Shown piece after piece: positions 42,590 to 54,158 of a stretch of 64,000 bases of DNA. The position numbers and the translations under genes are program-made. The notes below the pieces were generated by a model. The model searched no databases. It saw only the letters and a list, made by a program, of their open reading frames with translations, and had not been told where the DNA came from. The DNA lies in contig NW_022985213.1 in NCBI RefSeq assembly GCF_010093535.1, forward strand, positions 348,658 to 412,657. Reading direction: 5' to 3'. This DNA comes from Lindgomyces ingoldianus (lineage: Eukaryota; Ascomycota; Dothideomycetes; Pleosporales; Lindgomycetaceae). The first letter of the stretch is position 1, and the number at the start of each line of letters is the position of its first letter.

Positions 42590-43190
42590 TGTTATAATTC
42601 TTGCTTTAGGAAGCACTTAGGTCTTTTAATATTTCTAGGGGGAAGGTAGGACAGATAGTAGGGGCTAATCTAGTAGGGTGTACAGTCCTACGTACAGGCT
42701 ATTAGGCTAATAGAGGAGAGGAGGGTGACTAGATTGTAGTTTGCCCTATGTGCAGCAGTAGAAAGGCTAGGGTTAAACAGTCCTTTTAGACAGGGTTAGA
42801 GGTATATATAGTGTAAGATATACAAATAGTATTATAGCTTTTTAAAAAGCTAAATGCTACTTAGTCTATGTAATAAATAAACTAAACATTAAACACACCC
42901 TTTAAAGGTTGTTTAGTGTGGGATCTATATACATGTGCTAGGGGTGCTAAGGGAGTAAAGGGAGTCTATAGGAGTCTACTAAGGAGAGCTCCTTAAGCTC
43001 TCTTAAGCTTCCTTAGGCTCCTAGAACTCGCGGCTAGTTTTCTTATTAGACAGTGCATTCTTCTATAATCTTAGGTAGCCGCGCCGCCTCTGCGTTCCCC
43101 AATTGGTCTGTAAGCGAACCCTGCCCCGAACCAGCTAGGTTGTGGAGCACCACTAGTGGGGTTACGCTGGTCCAGCTATAGACCGTAACA
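42590..43190 (-). repeat. A5 5' LTR
   Basis: 601 bp. Here the outer end is the right end (..CTGGTCCAGCTATAGACCGTAACA), almost unmutated. The inner left end reads TGTTATAATTCTTGCTTTAGG, heavily mutated relative to the 3' LTR. Confidence 0.95.
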
Positions 43191-43195
43191 GTTAC

Positions 43196-44496
43196 CTTAA
43201 ATAAGTTTTTTTTTATTTAGAATAGAATGCTTTGTTTGTCTACCTAGTCTTTATCTATTACAGTAAACGTGCATCCACTATCTACTAAAGCTAGTCTAGG
43301 CCACCCTTTATACGTGAAGGTGGTTATTAGGCTATGTCCTGCCTCTTATCTTACTGCAACTAGGGCTAATATGTTATAAAAAGTTTCTTTATCTAAAAGA
43401 GAGTAAAGGTTAATGTTCTATAGGTTATTATTAAACTTGTTCTTCTTTTTTTTATAGACTTAATGCTTTTAGTTGTAGCAGTTAGCTGCTTTGCATTTAT
43501 AATCTTTAACTAAGTAATGTAAAGTTAGATAGTCTTCCTTTCTTACTACTTTTTACTAAAAGTAGTAAAACCTATAGTTGTCTTGTTCTTTACACGCCGC
43601 CTATCTTTCTTGTTTATAGAGGGGGGCTGTTTAGCATGTATAGCAGTTTGTAGTTTTGCAGGCTAAGGCTGTTCCTTGCTATAGGTAACTATTATAGTTC
43701 TTTTTCTATGTAAGCTACTAGCCTGTCTAGTGTTTATTGTCCTAATGTTTTACACAGTAACACTGTGTACATTAGTACTAGGGGTATAGACAGTTGTTAG
43801 GTCTATGTAACATGTTAAAAGGGCTTTTCTAGGTTTACTAAGAGTATTCTTATGTTTTTACTATCTAGATAGGGTGTTCTTTTTATTAGTAATTATTAGT
43901 GCTATAGGTTCTGTTTTTACAGAGTGCACACTAGCTATAGCTTTGTTACATTACTAAAGCCTTTCTACTAATTATAAGGCTTAGAAGCAGTGTCTTAGGC
44001 TTCCTAGGTGCTAGCCTTAGAACTTTAAACCTAGCAGGTCTACCTAGTCCTTCTAGTTTCTAATTTTTAATCTTAACAAAGAACTGCTACTGCTTTTTTT
44101 TATCTATAATGTTATACTTAACTCTAGCTATTTATTGTATAATGTTAAACATAAGGTAGTTATTACTAATGTTTATTTAGTAAAGTAAAACTATGTAATA
44201 ACTTAGGTAGTTATGTTATAGACTACACTTCTAGCATTTGCATTTCTAAAACTGTTAGAAGAGCTCTCTTGCTAAAGTACTAGGGGTCTAGTTTTAAAGA
44301 GGGAACTATTCTTTTCTTTTTTAAATGTTTATAATATATCCTTAGATCTAAGTCTTTTCTCTATATCTTTTAAGAATTATAAGGTCCTGCAACACTATAT
44401 CTAGGCTGCTAAAGTTTTAAACAACTACCTTCTAATACACTTTAAAGTAGTTGTTTAAAAAATAGTTTTTTTTACATTACTAGCAAAGTCTGTTGT
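43196..44496 (-). pseudogene. A4 gag/protease remnant, part 1
   Basis: It continues the A4 body after A5 and is collinear with 40020-41330 of A5. It includes the protease-like segment near 43270 and the zinc-knuckle remnant near 44230. It is interrupted by F at 44496. Confidence 0.7.
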
Positions 44497-44814
44497 TGTC
44501 ACGGTATCCTCCCTAGATCCTAGACATAACTGTATTAGACGCGTACTAGAGTATTATTAGTGCACATCTAACACAAATACAACACAACACAGACATAAAC
44601 TTAAGCACAAACTGCCTTAACACTAACTAAACCTAGAATAGGCTTAATTTATACCTAAAGCGCTTAAACTTCTAAGCTAAGTATTTAATTACTAATTTCT
44701 TTTTAAACCTTTCTATTCCTTACACAACGTCTTGTACCTACTATAATACCTTACATAGTAATTAAACTAGACCTCTGTAAAGCTCTATAACCTTACTTAT
44801 ATATAATTATAATA
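44497..44814 (+). repeat. F 5' LTR
   Basis: The outer end TGTCACGGTATCCTCCCTAG is intact. The inner end reads TTATATATAATTATAATA where the 3' LTR has the intact TCGTGCACAATCGTGACA. Confidence 0.95.
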
Positions 44815-46880
44815 TTACATTATATTAAAACTTTAGCTAAAAATAGCCTCTAAATCTAATCTAATAAGCTTAGTACTTACATAACTCTAAGCTATTAAAG
44901 TAAGCTAAAAAGCCTTCTAAAAAGCGCTTACTTTATAGAAATGCTGCTATGTTATAAACTTAAAAGCTTTTTAAAAGAACTTTAAAGAAAAGCTTTATGT
45001 TGTTAAGTAGTCTATTTCTACCTTAACTCTTGTTATAGTAGTAGGAACTAAGAACTTACTAGCCTTAAAGCCTACCTAGAAGTCTAGAGATAGCTTAACT
45101 CCCTCCTGTCTAACGCTGCCTACAACCTGTAACTTTTTTAACTTAGTAATAAAATCTAACTAACTCTCTAATCCCCTGCTGTTTAACAGAAAATAGAAAG
45201 ACCTACCTTCCTTCCTACATAAGCTTTAATATAAACTTAAAGGAAATATAGACTAATTCCTCTCTAAACACTTCTAGTTACTATATGCCTACTTTTAACT
45301 TAACTATAACATAACAGCCTTAATTAACTTACTAATAAATAAAGATATTATTAACTTAAATTAATTTATAGCGTTCTTATAAGTAACTTATAAAAACTTA
45401 AATAAAAAGTTAACAGCCCTAAGTTGCCTAAACACTTTATAATAAAAAAAGAAAAGTTTTACTTTACACTTTACTAAGTTCTGCTAACTTACATCTAATA
45501 TAGGCCTAAATAAGATAGGTCTAATTATAGCTCTATATAACTTCTTCTTAACTAAACTGTAACGCGCTATAGTAGGAGAACCCCTCCTAAACAACTTTAA
45601 CGCGTATGCAAACCTAATTACTACCTATAATAATAACATAAGGTTCCTCTCTATACAAGCCCTAATACGCCCCTAAACTAGCGCAGTTATAAATAAAGAC
45701 TTTAATATAATAAAAATTAATTTAAATTATGCTCTAGTTAGTTCTAAAAAGTATAAAAATTATAAAAAAAAAAGTTAATGCTTTAAGTGCAGTAAGCATA
45801 GTTATATCTCTTAAAACTACTTTATTTCTTTTCCTTAAGTCTGCGCAAGTAGTGCTGCTAGCACTTATTAAAAATTTTTACTATTTTAATTTTATTTCTG
45901 TAAGGGCTCTAACTTATTTTTAAGCTTTAATCTCTTTTACTACTCTTAACATAGCTGCAGCTATAGCAGTAGAAGCCTATAAAAAGGCTTGTTCTAGGGC
46001 TAAGTTGCCCCTTAGAACTAATTTAATACTAGATCTTTGCTAACTTATAAGCTAAGTCCCCTACTAATAACTAAAAGTACTAAGTTAATATTTTTATATA
46101 TTTACAACAAAGAACTATATTAGCTCTAATATAGGCTTTTATTAACTTAAGAGTAAACAGCATAGGTTATATTAATAAAGAACTAGTGTGTAAACTAAAT
46201 CTCTAATTAACACTACTTACTTAAATAATTTACTTAACTAGATTTAATAGAAAATAACTTAAAAAAGGTTTTATTTTTTATACTATAACTATTATAATTA
46301 CCTACTAACACTATAAGAAGTAGATTAAACTCTATGTAATAAACATAGAATGTTATAACTTAATTCTAAAATAACTATAGCTATATTAGCACAAGGTTGC
46401 TTTTAATTACTAAAAGTAAGTTCTAAACTTTAACTTTTTCTAATACTAAGATATATGCTTACGCTTACACCTAAACAACACCTAAATAGCACTTAATATA
46501 AAAGGTCTCTAGACCTACTTTTTAATAACTTAGAGAAGAACTACTTAAGTAAGGCTAATAAGCTAGGCCTTTTACTAAGATAAGCTACATAAAATAATTT
46601 AACAACTGCTTAAACTTAAAAAAAAAAAAGCTTTTAAGAAACTTTTACCTACCTAATTTAGACATAAACTAGGACTTAAATAGTAAATAGACATCTGCTA
46701 CATAAGACCTACTCTATTTATAACTCTAGCTTAATAACTAGATTATAAAATCTACGCAGTTATAATTTCTAATATAGACTAAGCTTTAGCTCCCTAAAAA
46801 CACACTAACTTAAAGATAATAGTCTTTTAAGACTACTACAACCTGTTGCATGTCTTTTTCTAAGATAAGTTTAATAAGCT
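44815..46880 (+). pseudogene. F gag remnant
   Basis: AT-rich, all frames closed by RIP-type stops. A Cys-rich segment near 45770-45800 (ATTATAAAAAAAAAAGTTAATGCTTT region) may be the zinc knuckle. Assignment rests mainly on position between the LTR and pol. Confidence 0.45.
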
Positions 46881-49800
46881 TTTAATATAACATCTATATA
46901 ATTACTAAATAACTTTTAAGTCTAGTAAATAACCTAGTTATAGGCCACTGTATAAGATGTTACTAAATAAATTAAAAGTGCTCTAAAAATACCTTAATAA
47001 GAACTTAAAGAAAAAGGTTATTTAAGCTAGCTTCTTACTAGTAGTGTTACCTATACTATTTATAAAGAAACCTAAAGGTAGGCTTTAATTCTATGTTAAC
47101 TACTAAGGACTAAACACTATTACTATTAAAAACTAATACTTAATTCCTTTTTTATAGAAAACTCTAAGCTAACTAAGTAAAGTAAAGTATTTTATAAAGT
47201 TAGATATTATTGCTGCCTTTAATAAGCTAAGGATAGTAAAGGGTAATAAGTAGCTAACAGCATTTTAGACCTAATATAGACAATTTAAGTACCTAGTAAT
47301 GCCCTTTAGCTTAGCTAACACGCCTTGTACTTTTTAACATTTTATAAATAACTTACTTTAACCCTACTTAGATGTGTTCTACACTACATATATTAACAAT
47401 ATTCTAATCTATAGTAATAGCCTTTTAGAGCATAAACAGCATGTACGCTTAGTGCTAAAGGCTATAAAAGAAGTAGGTCTGCAACTTAACATAGACAAAT
47501 GTAAGTTCTACTAATTAAAGGTTATATATTTAGGATATGTAATCTCTACAGATAGCATCTAAATAGACCTTATTAAGGTTTAGACTGTGCTAGATTAGTA
47601 ATACCTAAAAGACATAAAAAATGTTTAAGCTTTTATAAAATTTACTAACTTTTACTAATAATTTATTAACAACTTTTTATAGCTAGTAAGCTTTATAATT
47701 ACACTTACTAAAAAAAAAATCTAATTTAACTTTAACTTAAATTACTAATAGTTCTTTAACTAGCTAAAAAAAGCCTTTACTAAAGCCCTAATACTCTACT
47801 ACTTTAACTCTAAACTACTAATACTTATAAAAGCTAATGCCTTAGACTACATAGTAGCAGGAGTTCTCTCCTAGACTAAGCTAGACAGGACTATTAGGCC
47901 TATTACATACTTCTTAAAAAGAATAAGCCTTGCAGAAGGTAATTATAAGATCTATAATAAGAAATTACTTACTATAGTACACTACTTTAAATAATAGCAA
48001 CCTAAACTAGAAGGTGCAGCGCATCTAATATAAGTTCTATTTAACTATAAAAACTTATAGTACTTTATAACTATAAAATAACTTAGCTACTAATAAGCTT
48101 ATTAGTCTAAATATCTATCTTATTTTAATTTTAAGATTACTTATTATCTTAGTTAAAATAAAAAGAAACTAGATGCCCTTACAAGGTAATTCTAAAACAT
48201 CCCTGCTTAGAAAAAAGTGTAAAAAGCTTAACACTAAACTCTACTCTAACTTAAGCTATTTTTAGACCTAAACCTAAACAAAATAGATTAGATAATTAAT
48301 TAGATTATTACTAATAAGTATCTAAATAATAAATTTATCTAAGAAACTTTAGACCTGCTTTAAAACAGCGCTAGTTAGTTAATGAAGGTAACACTAGCTA
48401 ACTATAAAAACTAAAATAGTAAGCTATATTACTATAACTAACTTATAATCTCTAATTCTAATAAACTAAGAATTAAACTACTCTAAATTATACATAACTT
48501 GCCTGTTAAAGAACACCTAAGCAGAAGAAAGACTCTTAACCTACTACAGAGAGAGTACTACTAGCCCTGCATGTTCTATACTGTACGCTAATACATATTA
48601 TGTTGCTATACTTGCTGTAAAGTAAAGGCCTTTTAAAAAAAGTATAATAGCCTGCTTAAACTGCTTCTAATTCCTAAATAAGCTTAAAAAGATATATTAA
48701 TTAATTTTATTATAAACCTACTTTTATCTAAAAAGTATATAAATATTATAGTAGTTGTTAATTACTTAACTAAGTATTAACACTTAATACTATGTTTCTT
48801 TATAACTGCCTCTAATATAGCCTAGTTATTCTACTAATATGTATAAGTTTACTATAGCCTACCTAACATAATTATATTAGATAGAGGTACATAGTTTGTC
48901 TTAGCTTTCTAGAACAAACTTTATAAATAGCTCTAAATTATCTTTTATTTATTTATAGCTTTTTACCTAGAGACTAACAGCTAGACTAAGAACATAAATG
49001 CTGTAATAGAATAAGTCTTATAAGCATACATAAACTACTAATAAAATAACTAAGTAAAATAGTTAGCTATAGTATAGTTTAAAGCTAATAACATAACATC
49101 TAAATTAACACAAGTATCTCTGTTTTTAGCAAACTATAGATACTACCTTTAAATAGGATTTAAACTACTTTTAAATACCTTTTAACTAACTTATTAATCT
49201 ATATAAGTAACAGATGTAAATAGACTTATTAATAAAATTTAAAACATATCTAAATATGTTTATAAAAAGCTTATATAGGCTTAAGCTTTTTAATAAGAGT
49301 ACGTAAACTAATCCTAAACTTTTGCCCCTGTGTATGCAGCTAGCAAGAAGGTCTAGCTAGACACTAGAAATATTTAAATAAACTAATAATTAAAGAAACT
49401 TAATTAAAAGAACCTTAGCCTTTTTATAGTAGCTTATATAGTCTTATTACACACTTACTAATTAATCCTACCTAACAGCATAAAGATACACCCTGTGTTC
49501 TATGTATTATTGCTGCGCTAAGTAGCCTTTAAATCTAACTATCTACCTAGATAGCTAAACCTGCTATTTAAACCTGTTATTATAAATAATAAACTAAAAT
49601 ATGTTATAAAAAACATTAAATAGATCTAGTTTAATAAGAAGAAACATATTTATAAATACTTTATAAAATAGACTAGATACAACAAACTATTATAGGAACC
49701 TGCAGAAGCCTTGCAAGAGAACTCTATAGTAACTTAATTCCACACCTAATACCTATCTAAACTAAACCTGTACCTTAATAAAGACAACTTAATGCTAGAA
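46881..49800 (+). pseudogene. F pol remnant (RT, RNase H, integrase, chromodomain)
   Basis: The RT active site reads YINNILIYS at about 47385-47415, a mutated YIDD. RNase H lies at about 47750-48020. The integrase zinc region has H..H..CCYTCCKVKAF at about 48590-48630, the core follows to about 49010, with an Asn in place of Asp in the NS(Q)TENAN-like helix. The C-terminus has HPVF/YV..LRR and then KLEYVVESILNSRFNKKKH..KYFIK*IRY..LQEPAEAL (about 49590-49720), which is a chromodomain. The element therefore belonged to the chromoviruses, which target heterochromatin. Confidence 0.8.
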
Positions 49801-49843
49801 CTACTAATGTAAATAATTCTCTTTTTAATAAGAGAGGGGGTAC

Positions 49844-50161
49844 TGTTACAGTATCCTCTCTAGATCCTAGACATAACTATATTAGACGTGTACTAGAGTA
49901 TTATTAGTGCATGTTTAACATAAACATAACATAATATAGACATAAACTTAAGTATAAACTACTTTAACACTAACTAAACTTAGAATAGGCTTAATTTATA
50001 CTTAAAGCGCTTAGACTTCTAAGCTAAGTATTTAATTACTAATTTTCTTTTAAACCTTCCTGTTCCTCACACAACGTCTTGTACCTACTATGATACCTTA
50101 CATAGTAATTAAACTAGACCTCCGTGAAGCTCTATAACCTTACTCGTGCACAATCGTGACA
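49844..50161 (+). repeat. F 3' LTR
   Basis: 318 bp. The inner left end is mutated (TGTTACAGTATCCTCTCTAG) and the outer right end is intact (..ACTCGTGCACAATCGTGACA). Confidence 0.95.
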
Positions 50162-50166
50162 GTTGT

Positions 50167-51428
50167 CTAGTCTTTCTAATATTTTCTTATCTATAAGGCT
50201 GTATTTAGCAGTAACAGCTTTTATTATTATAGTAGTATTTTTATTCTCCCTCTTCTAGAAGTCTAGGCAGTTTTAGCAGAAATGTCCTACTTTTTTATAG
50301 TTTAAGTAGGCCTTGTCCTCTAGCTACTTTTATTGTTCCTTTATTAGAGGCGTTCTATTGCGTCCTAGAACTTAGCTTTTCTTAAGAAGGGGGCTCTATG
50401 TATACTTTATGTAACTAAGGTCTATTAGTTCTTTATTATATTATAAAGGTTTTTTCTTTTTAGGAATAAAATCTAGTCTTTAGAAAGTTTTTTTTTATTT
50501 CTTTTTTTTTACGCTTCTTATAGCAGTTGTTATAAGTTATTACTTATATAATAAAGTTTTTAAAAGTAGTTAGTTTATTACTATGCATAAATTTATCCTT
50601 TACTATTTTACTTAGTCTATTATAGAACATGCAGCAGAGAGCTTTTTAGTCTGTCTATCTACAGATAGCTAGTTGTTCTCTAAAGCGTGCTGCATAGTTC
50701 TAAACTAGGCTACTGCCCTGCTTTATAGTATCTAATTTATTAGCTGCAATCTTTTTCTTGTCTAGAGTTCTATAGATAGCTGTTAGGGCTTTTTTAAAGT
50801 TTTTAACACTGCTAAACACTTCTTTTATTTTAGGGGTAAGCACTGCGCTATTTGCTCTAAAGTCTATTTAATTATCTGCGTAGGGCTAGAACTGAATTAT
50901 AAGTAGGCCTTCTAAGTGTAATTCTATCTAGGATATTATTTCTGCGTCTGTCTAAAATGCTCCTTTGTTATACTGCATGTAAGGATAGCATTTTGTAAAA
51001 AATAGTTAAAGATTTTTTAGTAATTTTTTAAAAGGCTTTAGAAGGGCTAGTCTTAAAGTCTTCTTAGCTGTAATGCTTGCTTTCTTAGTTAAAATGTTCT
51101 AAATTTTTGCTAGCTCTACTTATAATTTATGTATTTAATAAGCTTAGTTAGTAACTTCTTAGAGGCTTAAAGGTTTAGAAAGGTTTTGTAATTCTATTGC
51201 TTTTTAGTAAAGGTCTGTAATTTTCTATTAGAGGTTTACTAGTTTACCTATGTCTTTACTAATCTACTAGAGTTTTTTAATATCCTTTTAGATTAAGTTA
51301 ATCTAATTTACTAGAACAGCTTTACTTTAGGTAGAAACTTCTATTAATCCTAATAGAGCTGTGTAGGCTATATTAGAATCTAAGTTGTGTTAAGAGGTAT
51401 CTATACTTTTTAAAAGAGTAGTGTTTAA
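50167..51428 (-). pseudogene. A4 gag remnant, part 2
   Basis: It resumes the A4 gag after F; collinear with 41335-42589 of A5. It ends at the A4 5' LTR. Confidence 0.7.
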
Positions 51429-52021
51429 TGTTATAATCTTTGCTTTAGAAAGCACTTAGGTCTGCTAGTATTCTAAAGGGGGGGTAGTTAGACAGGTGGT
51501 AGGGGCTAACTAGCAGGGTGTACAGTCCTGCGTACAGGCTAATAGGCTATTAGAGGGAGGTAGAGTGACTAAATTATAGTTTGCCCTTAATGCAGCAGTA
51601 GAGAGGCTAGGTTAAACAGTCCTGTTAGATAGAGTTAGAGGTATATATAGTGCAAGATATACAAATAGTATTACAGCTTATTAGAAAGCTAAATGCTACT
51701 TAGTCTATGTAGAGAATAAACTAAATGTTAAACACACCTTTTAAAGGTTATTTAATGCAGGAACTATATACATGTGCTAGGGGTGCTAAGGGGAGCAGAA
51801 GGAGTTTATAGTAGTCTGCTAAGATAGGCTCTATAAGCTCCCTTAAGCTCCCTAAACTTGTGGCCTGTTGTCTCTATTAGACAATGCATTCTTCTGTTAT
51901 TGCAGGTAGGCGTGCTGCTTCTGTGTCCTCTAACTGGTTCCTAAGCAAGCCCTGTCCCAATCCAGCTAGATTGTAGAGCACTCCCGGTGGAGTTACGCTA
52001 GTCTAACTATAGACTGTAACA
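51429..52021 (-). repeat. A4 5' LTR
   Basis: 593 bp. The inner left end is mutated (TGTTATAATCTTTGCTTTAG) and the outer right end less so (..CTATAGACTGTAACA). Followed by TSD ATAAG. Confidence 0.92.
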
Positions 52022-52026
52022 ATAAG

Positions 52027-53557
52027 CTTTATTACTTATTTTATGTGTATAAGTAAGAGTTTCTTTACTGTTAAAAATATAACTAGGTTTATATAATCTG
52101 TTATAATATAGAAGGGTTTTGCTATCCTATGTAGCTCTGTAGCCTATACTCTTACTGCATTTAGTATTGCTTTTAGTTTCTTATTAGGTATGCTGTAGCT
52201 AGCTTTAGGTCCTAAGAATTTAGCATAGTAGTACGCTACTAGATGCTATCTTCTGTCCTCCTGTTTCTAGTAAAGTGTGGCTCTGCTAGCTTCTAGAGAC
52301 GCATCTGTATAGATCTTTATATCTAATCACAGGTTGTACATTCTTAGCACTAGTTTAGACGTTATAGCTTATTTTAGTGCTATAAACGCCTTGTCTATTT
52401 ATAGAGTCTAGATAAACTTTGCTATAGCTCTTTCTTTTATAGTAGTGTTTATTAGAGGTATAGTAATTCTTAAGTAATTCTTAATTATTTACCTAACATA
52501 GCCTAATAGTCCTAGGAATTCTTTAACTTTCTTAACTATAGTAAGTTTAGGCTATTTAAGTACTTTTTATATTTTAGTAAGGTTTATTTTTATTTCTTTA
52601 CTATTAATTATAAATTCTAAGTATTTTATTTTAGTAATGTAGAATTTACACTTAAAGAGCTATAAATAGAGTCTATACTTTTTTAGCTTTTATAGAACTT
52701 TTTATACCTTCTGCATGTAGTCCTCTAAGCTGTTCTTTAAGTAGGTAAGAATGTTATCTAGGTATACTAAAGTAAAGACATTAAAGTACAGGTTAAAAGC
52801 TATGTTAATAATTCTTTAGAATGTTGCTAAAGCGTTTATTAAGCTAAACAGCATTACTAATAGCTTATAAAGTCCCTACAGGGTCTTAAACGCTATAAGC
52901 TACTTATCTCTCTCTTTTATTTTTATCTTATTAAATCTGTCTTGTATGTTAAACTTTGTAAAGTACTAGGTTTCTTTTAGCTAGTTTATAATATCTTATA
53001 TAATTAGTAAAGAAAATTAGTCTTAGATTATATTATTATTTAGAGTTTTATAATCCTAACAGACTTAGATCTTTTTTTCTTTCTTTTTTACAAAGACTAC
53101 TGCTAAGGCAACTAGGCTGTAGCTTTTTTAAATATAGCCTTATACTAACATTTAGTTAACATATTTCTGTAAGGCTTCTTTTTATATTCTTATTAGAGGA
53201 CAAAGCCTGTAGGTTTTTAAGTTATAGTCTTTTATTAAGTTAATAGCGTAGTTCTAAGGCTAGTGTAGAGGCAATTTTTTTAGATTAGCAGGTGTCTTAA
53301 ATATATCCTTATAGTCTTTATACTTAATAAGGATACTACCTTTTTTCTAAATTCTAAAGATTCTAATATATTTTACATTCTTATTAGCCTTAATTTTTTT
53401 ATAAAAGACCTTCTTTAGTTCTTTTTTTATTATTTTTATTACCTAGGCCTTAGGTTCTTAATAAGAGAACTTCTAAAGTTTCTTTTTCTTAGAGTAGTAA
53501 CTGCTACCTTGCTCTACTTGCTTATAAACTAAGTATAAGTTATTATAGCATGCTAAC
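52027..53557 (-). pseudogene. A3 pol remnant, RNase H and RT part
   Basis: On the minus strand RNase H lies at about 52100-52430 and RT at about 52440-53300, with the YLDN motif at about 52745-52770. It is interrupted by A6 at 53557. Confidence 0.8.
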
Positions 53558-54158
53558 TGTTACGGTCTACGATTGGACCAGCGTAACCCTACTAGTGGTG
53601 CTCCACAACCTAGCTAGTTTGAGGCAGGGTCCGCTTACAGACTAATTAGGGAACGCGGAGGCAGTGCGCCTACCTAAGATTATAGAAGAATGTACTATCT
53701 AATAAGAAAACAGGCTGCAAGTTCTAGGAGCCTAAGAGAGCTTAAGGGAGCTTAAAGAGCTCTCTTTAGCAGACTTCTACAGACTCCTCTTACTCCCTTA
53801 GCACCCCTAGCACATGTATATAGTTCCCACGCTAAACAACCTTTAGAGGGTGTGTTTAATGTTTAGTTTATTCTTTACATAGACTAAGTAGCATTTAGCT
53901 TTTTAAAGAGCTATAATACTATTTATATATCTTGCACTATATATACCTCTAACCCTGTCTAACAGAACTGTTTAACTCTAGCCTTTTTACTGCTGCACAT
54001 AGGGCAAACTATAATCTAGTCACTCTCCCTCCCTTTATTAGCCTAATAGCCTGTACGTAGGACTGTACACCCTACTAGATTAGCCCCTACTATCTGTTTT
54101 ACTTTCTACCTAGGAATATTACTAGACCTAAGTGCTTTATAAAGCAAAAATTATAACA
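53558..54158 (+). repeat. A6 5' LTR
   Basis: The outer end TGTTACGGTCTACGATTGG is little mutated. The inner end ..AAGCAAAAATTATAACA is mutated from AAGCAAGGATTGTAACA. Confidence 0.95.

Larger units (their letters stand above)
35504..43190 (-). mobile_element. Ty3/gypsy element A5, full length, minus strand, uninterrupted
   Basis: 7687 bp; LTRs 35504-36104 and 42590-43190 (601 bp each); TSD GTTAC at 35499-35503 and 43191-43195. It is the reference for unpacking the nest because nothing has inserted in it. Outer LTR ends are almost unmutated while the interior is heavily RIP-decayed. Confidence 0.95.
44497..50161 (+). mobile_element. Ty3/gypsy chromovirus F, full length, plus strand
   Basis: 5665 bp; LTRs 44497-44814 and 49844-50161 (318 bp); TSD GTTGT at 44492-44496 and 50162-50166. 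It is a different family from A. The AGAGAGGGGGTAC before the 3' LTR is the polypurine tract. It is RIP-decayed throughout except for the outer LTR ends. Confidence 0.95.
24072..52021 (-). mobile_element. Ty3/gypsy element A4 (minus strand), full length but containing copia, A5, F and a MITE
   Basis: LTRs 24072-24665 and 51429-52021; TSD ATAAG at 24067-24071 and 52022-52026. Body pieces are 24666-25639, 32422-35503, 43196-44496 and 50167-51428. Removing copia (25640-32416), A5 (35504-43190), F (44497-50161), the MITE and their duplicated sites leaves about 7.67 kb, the same as A5 and A6. The order on the minus strand is 5' LTR, gag, protease, RT, RNase H, integrase, chromodomain, 3' LTR. Confidence 0.92.
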
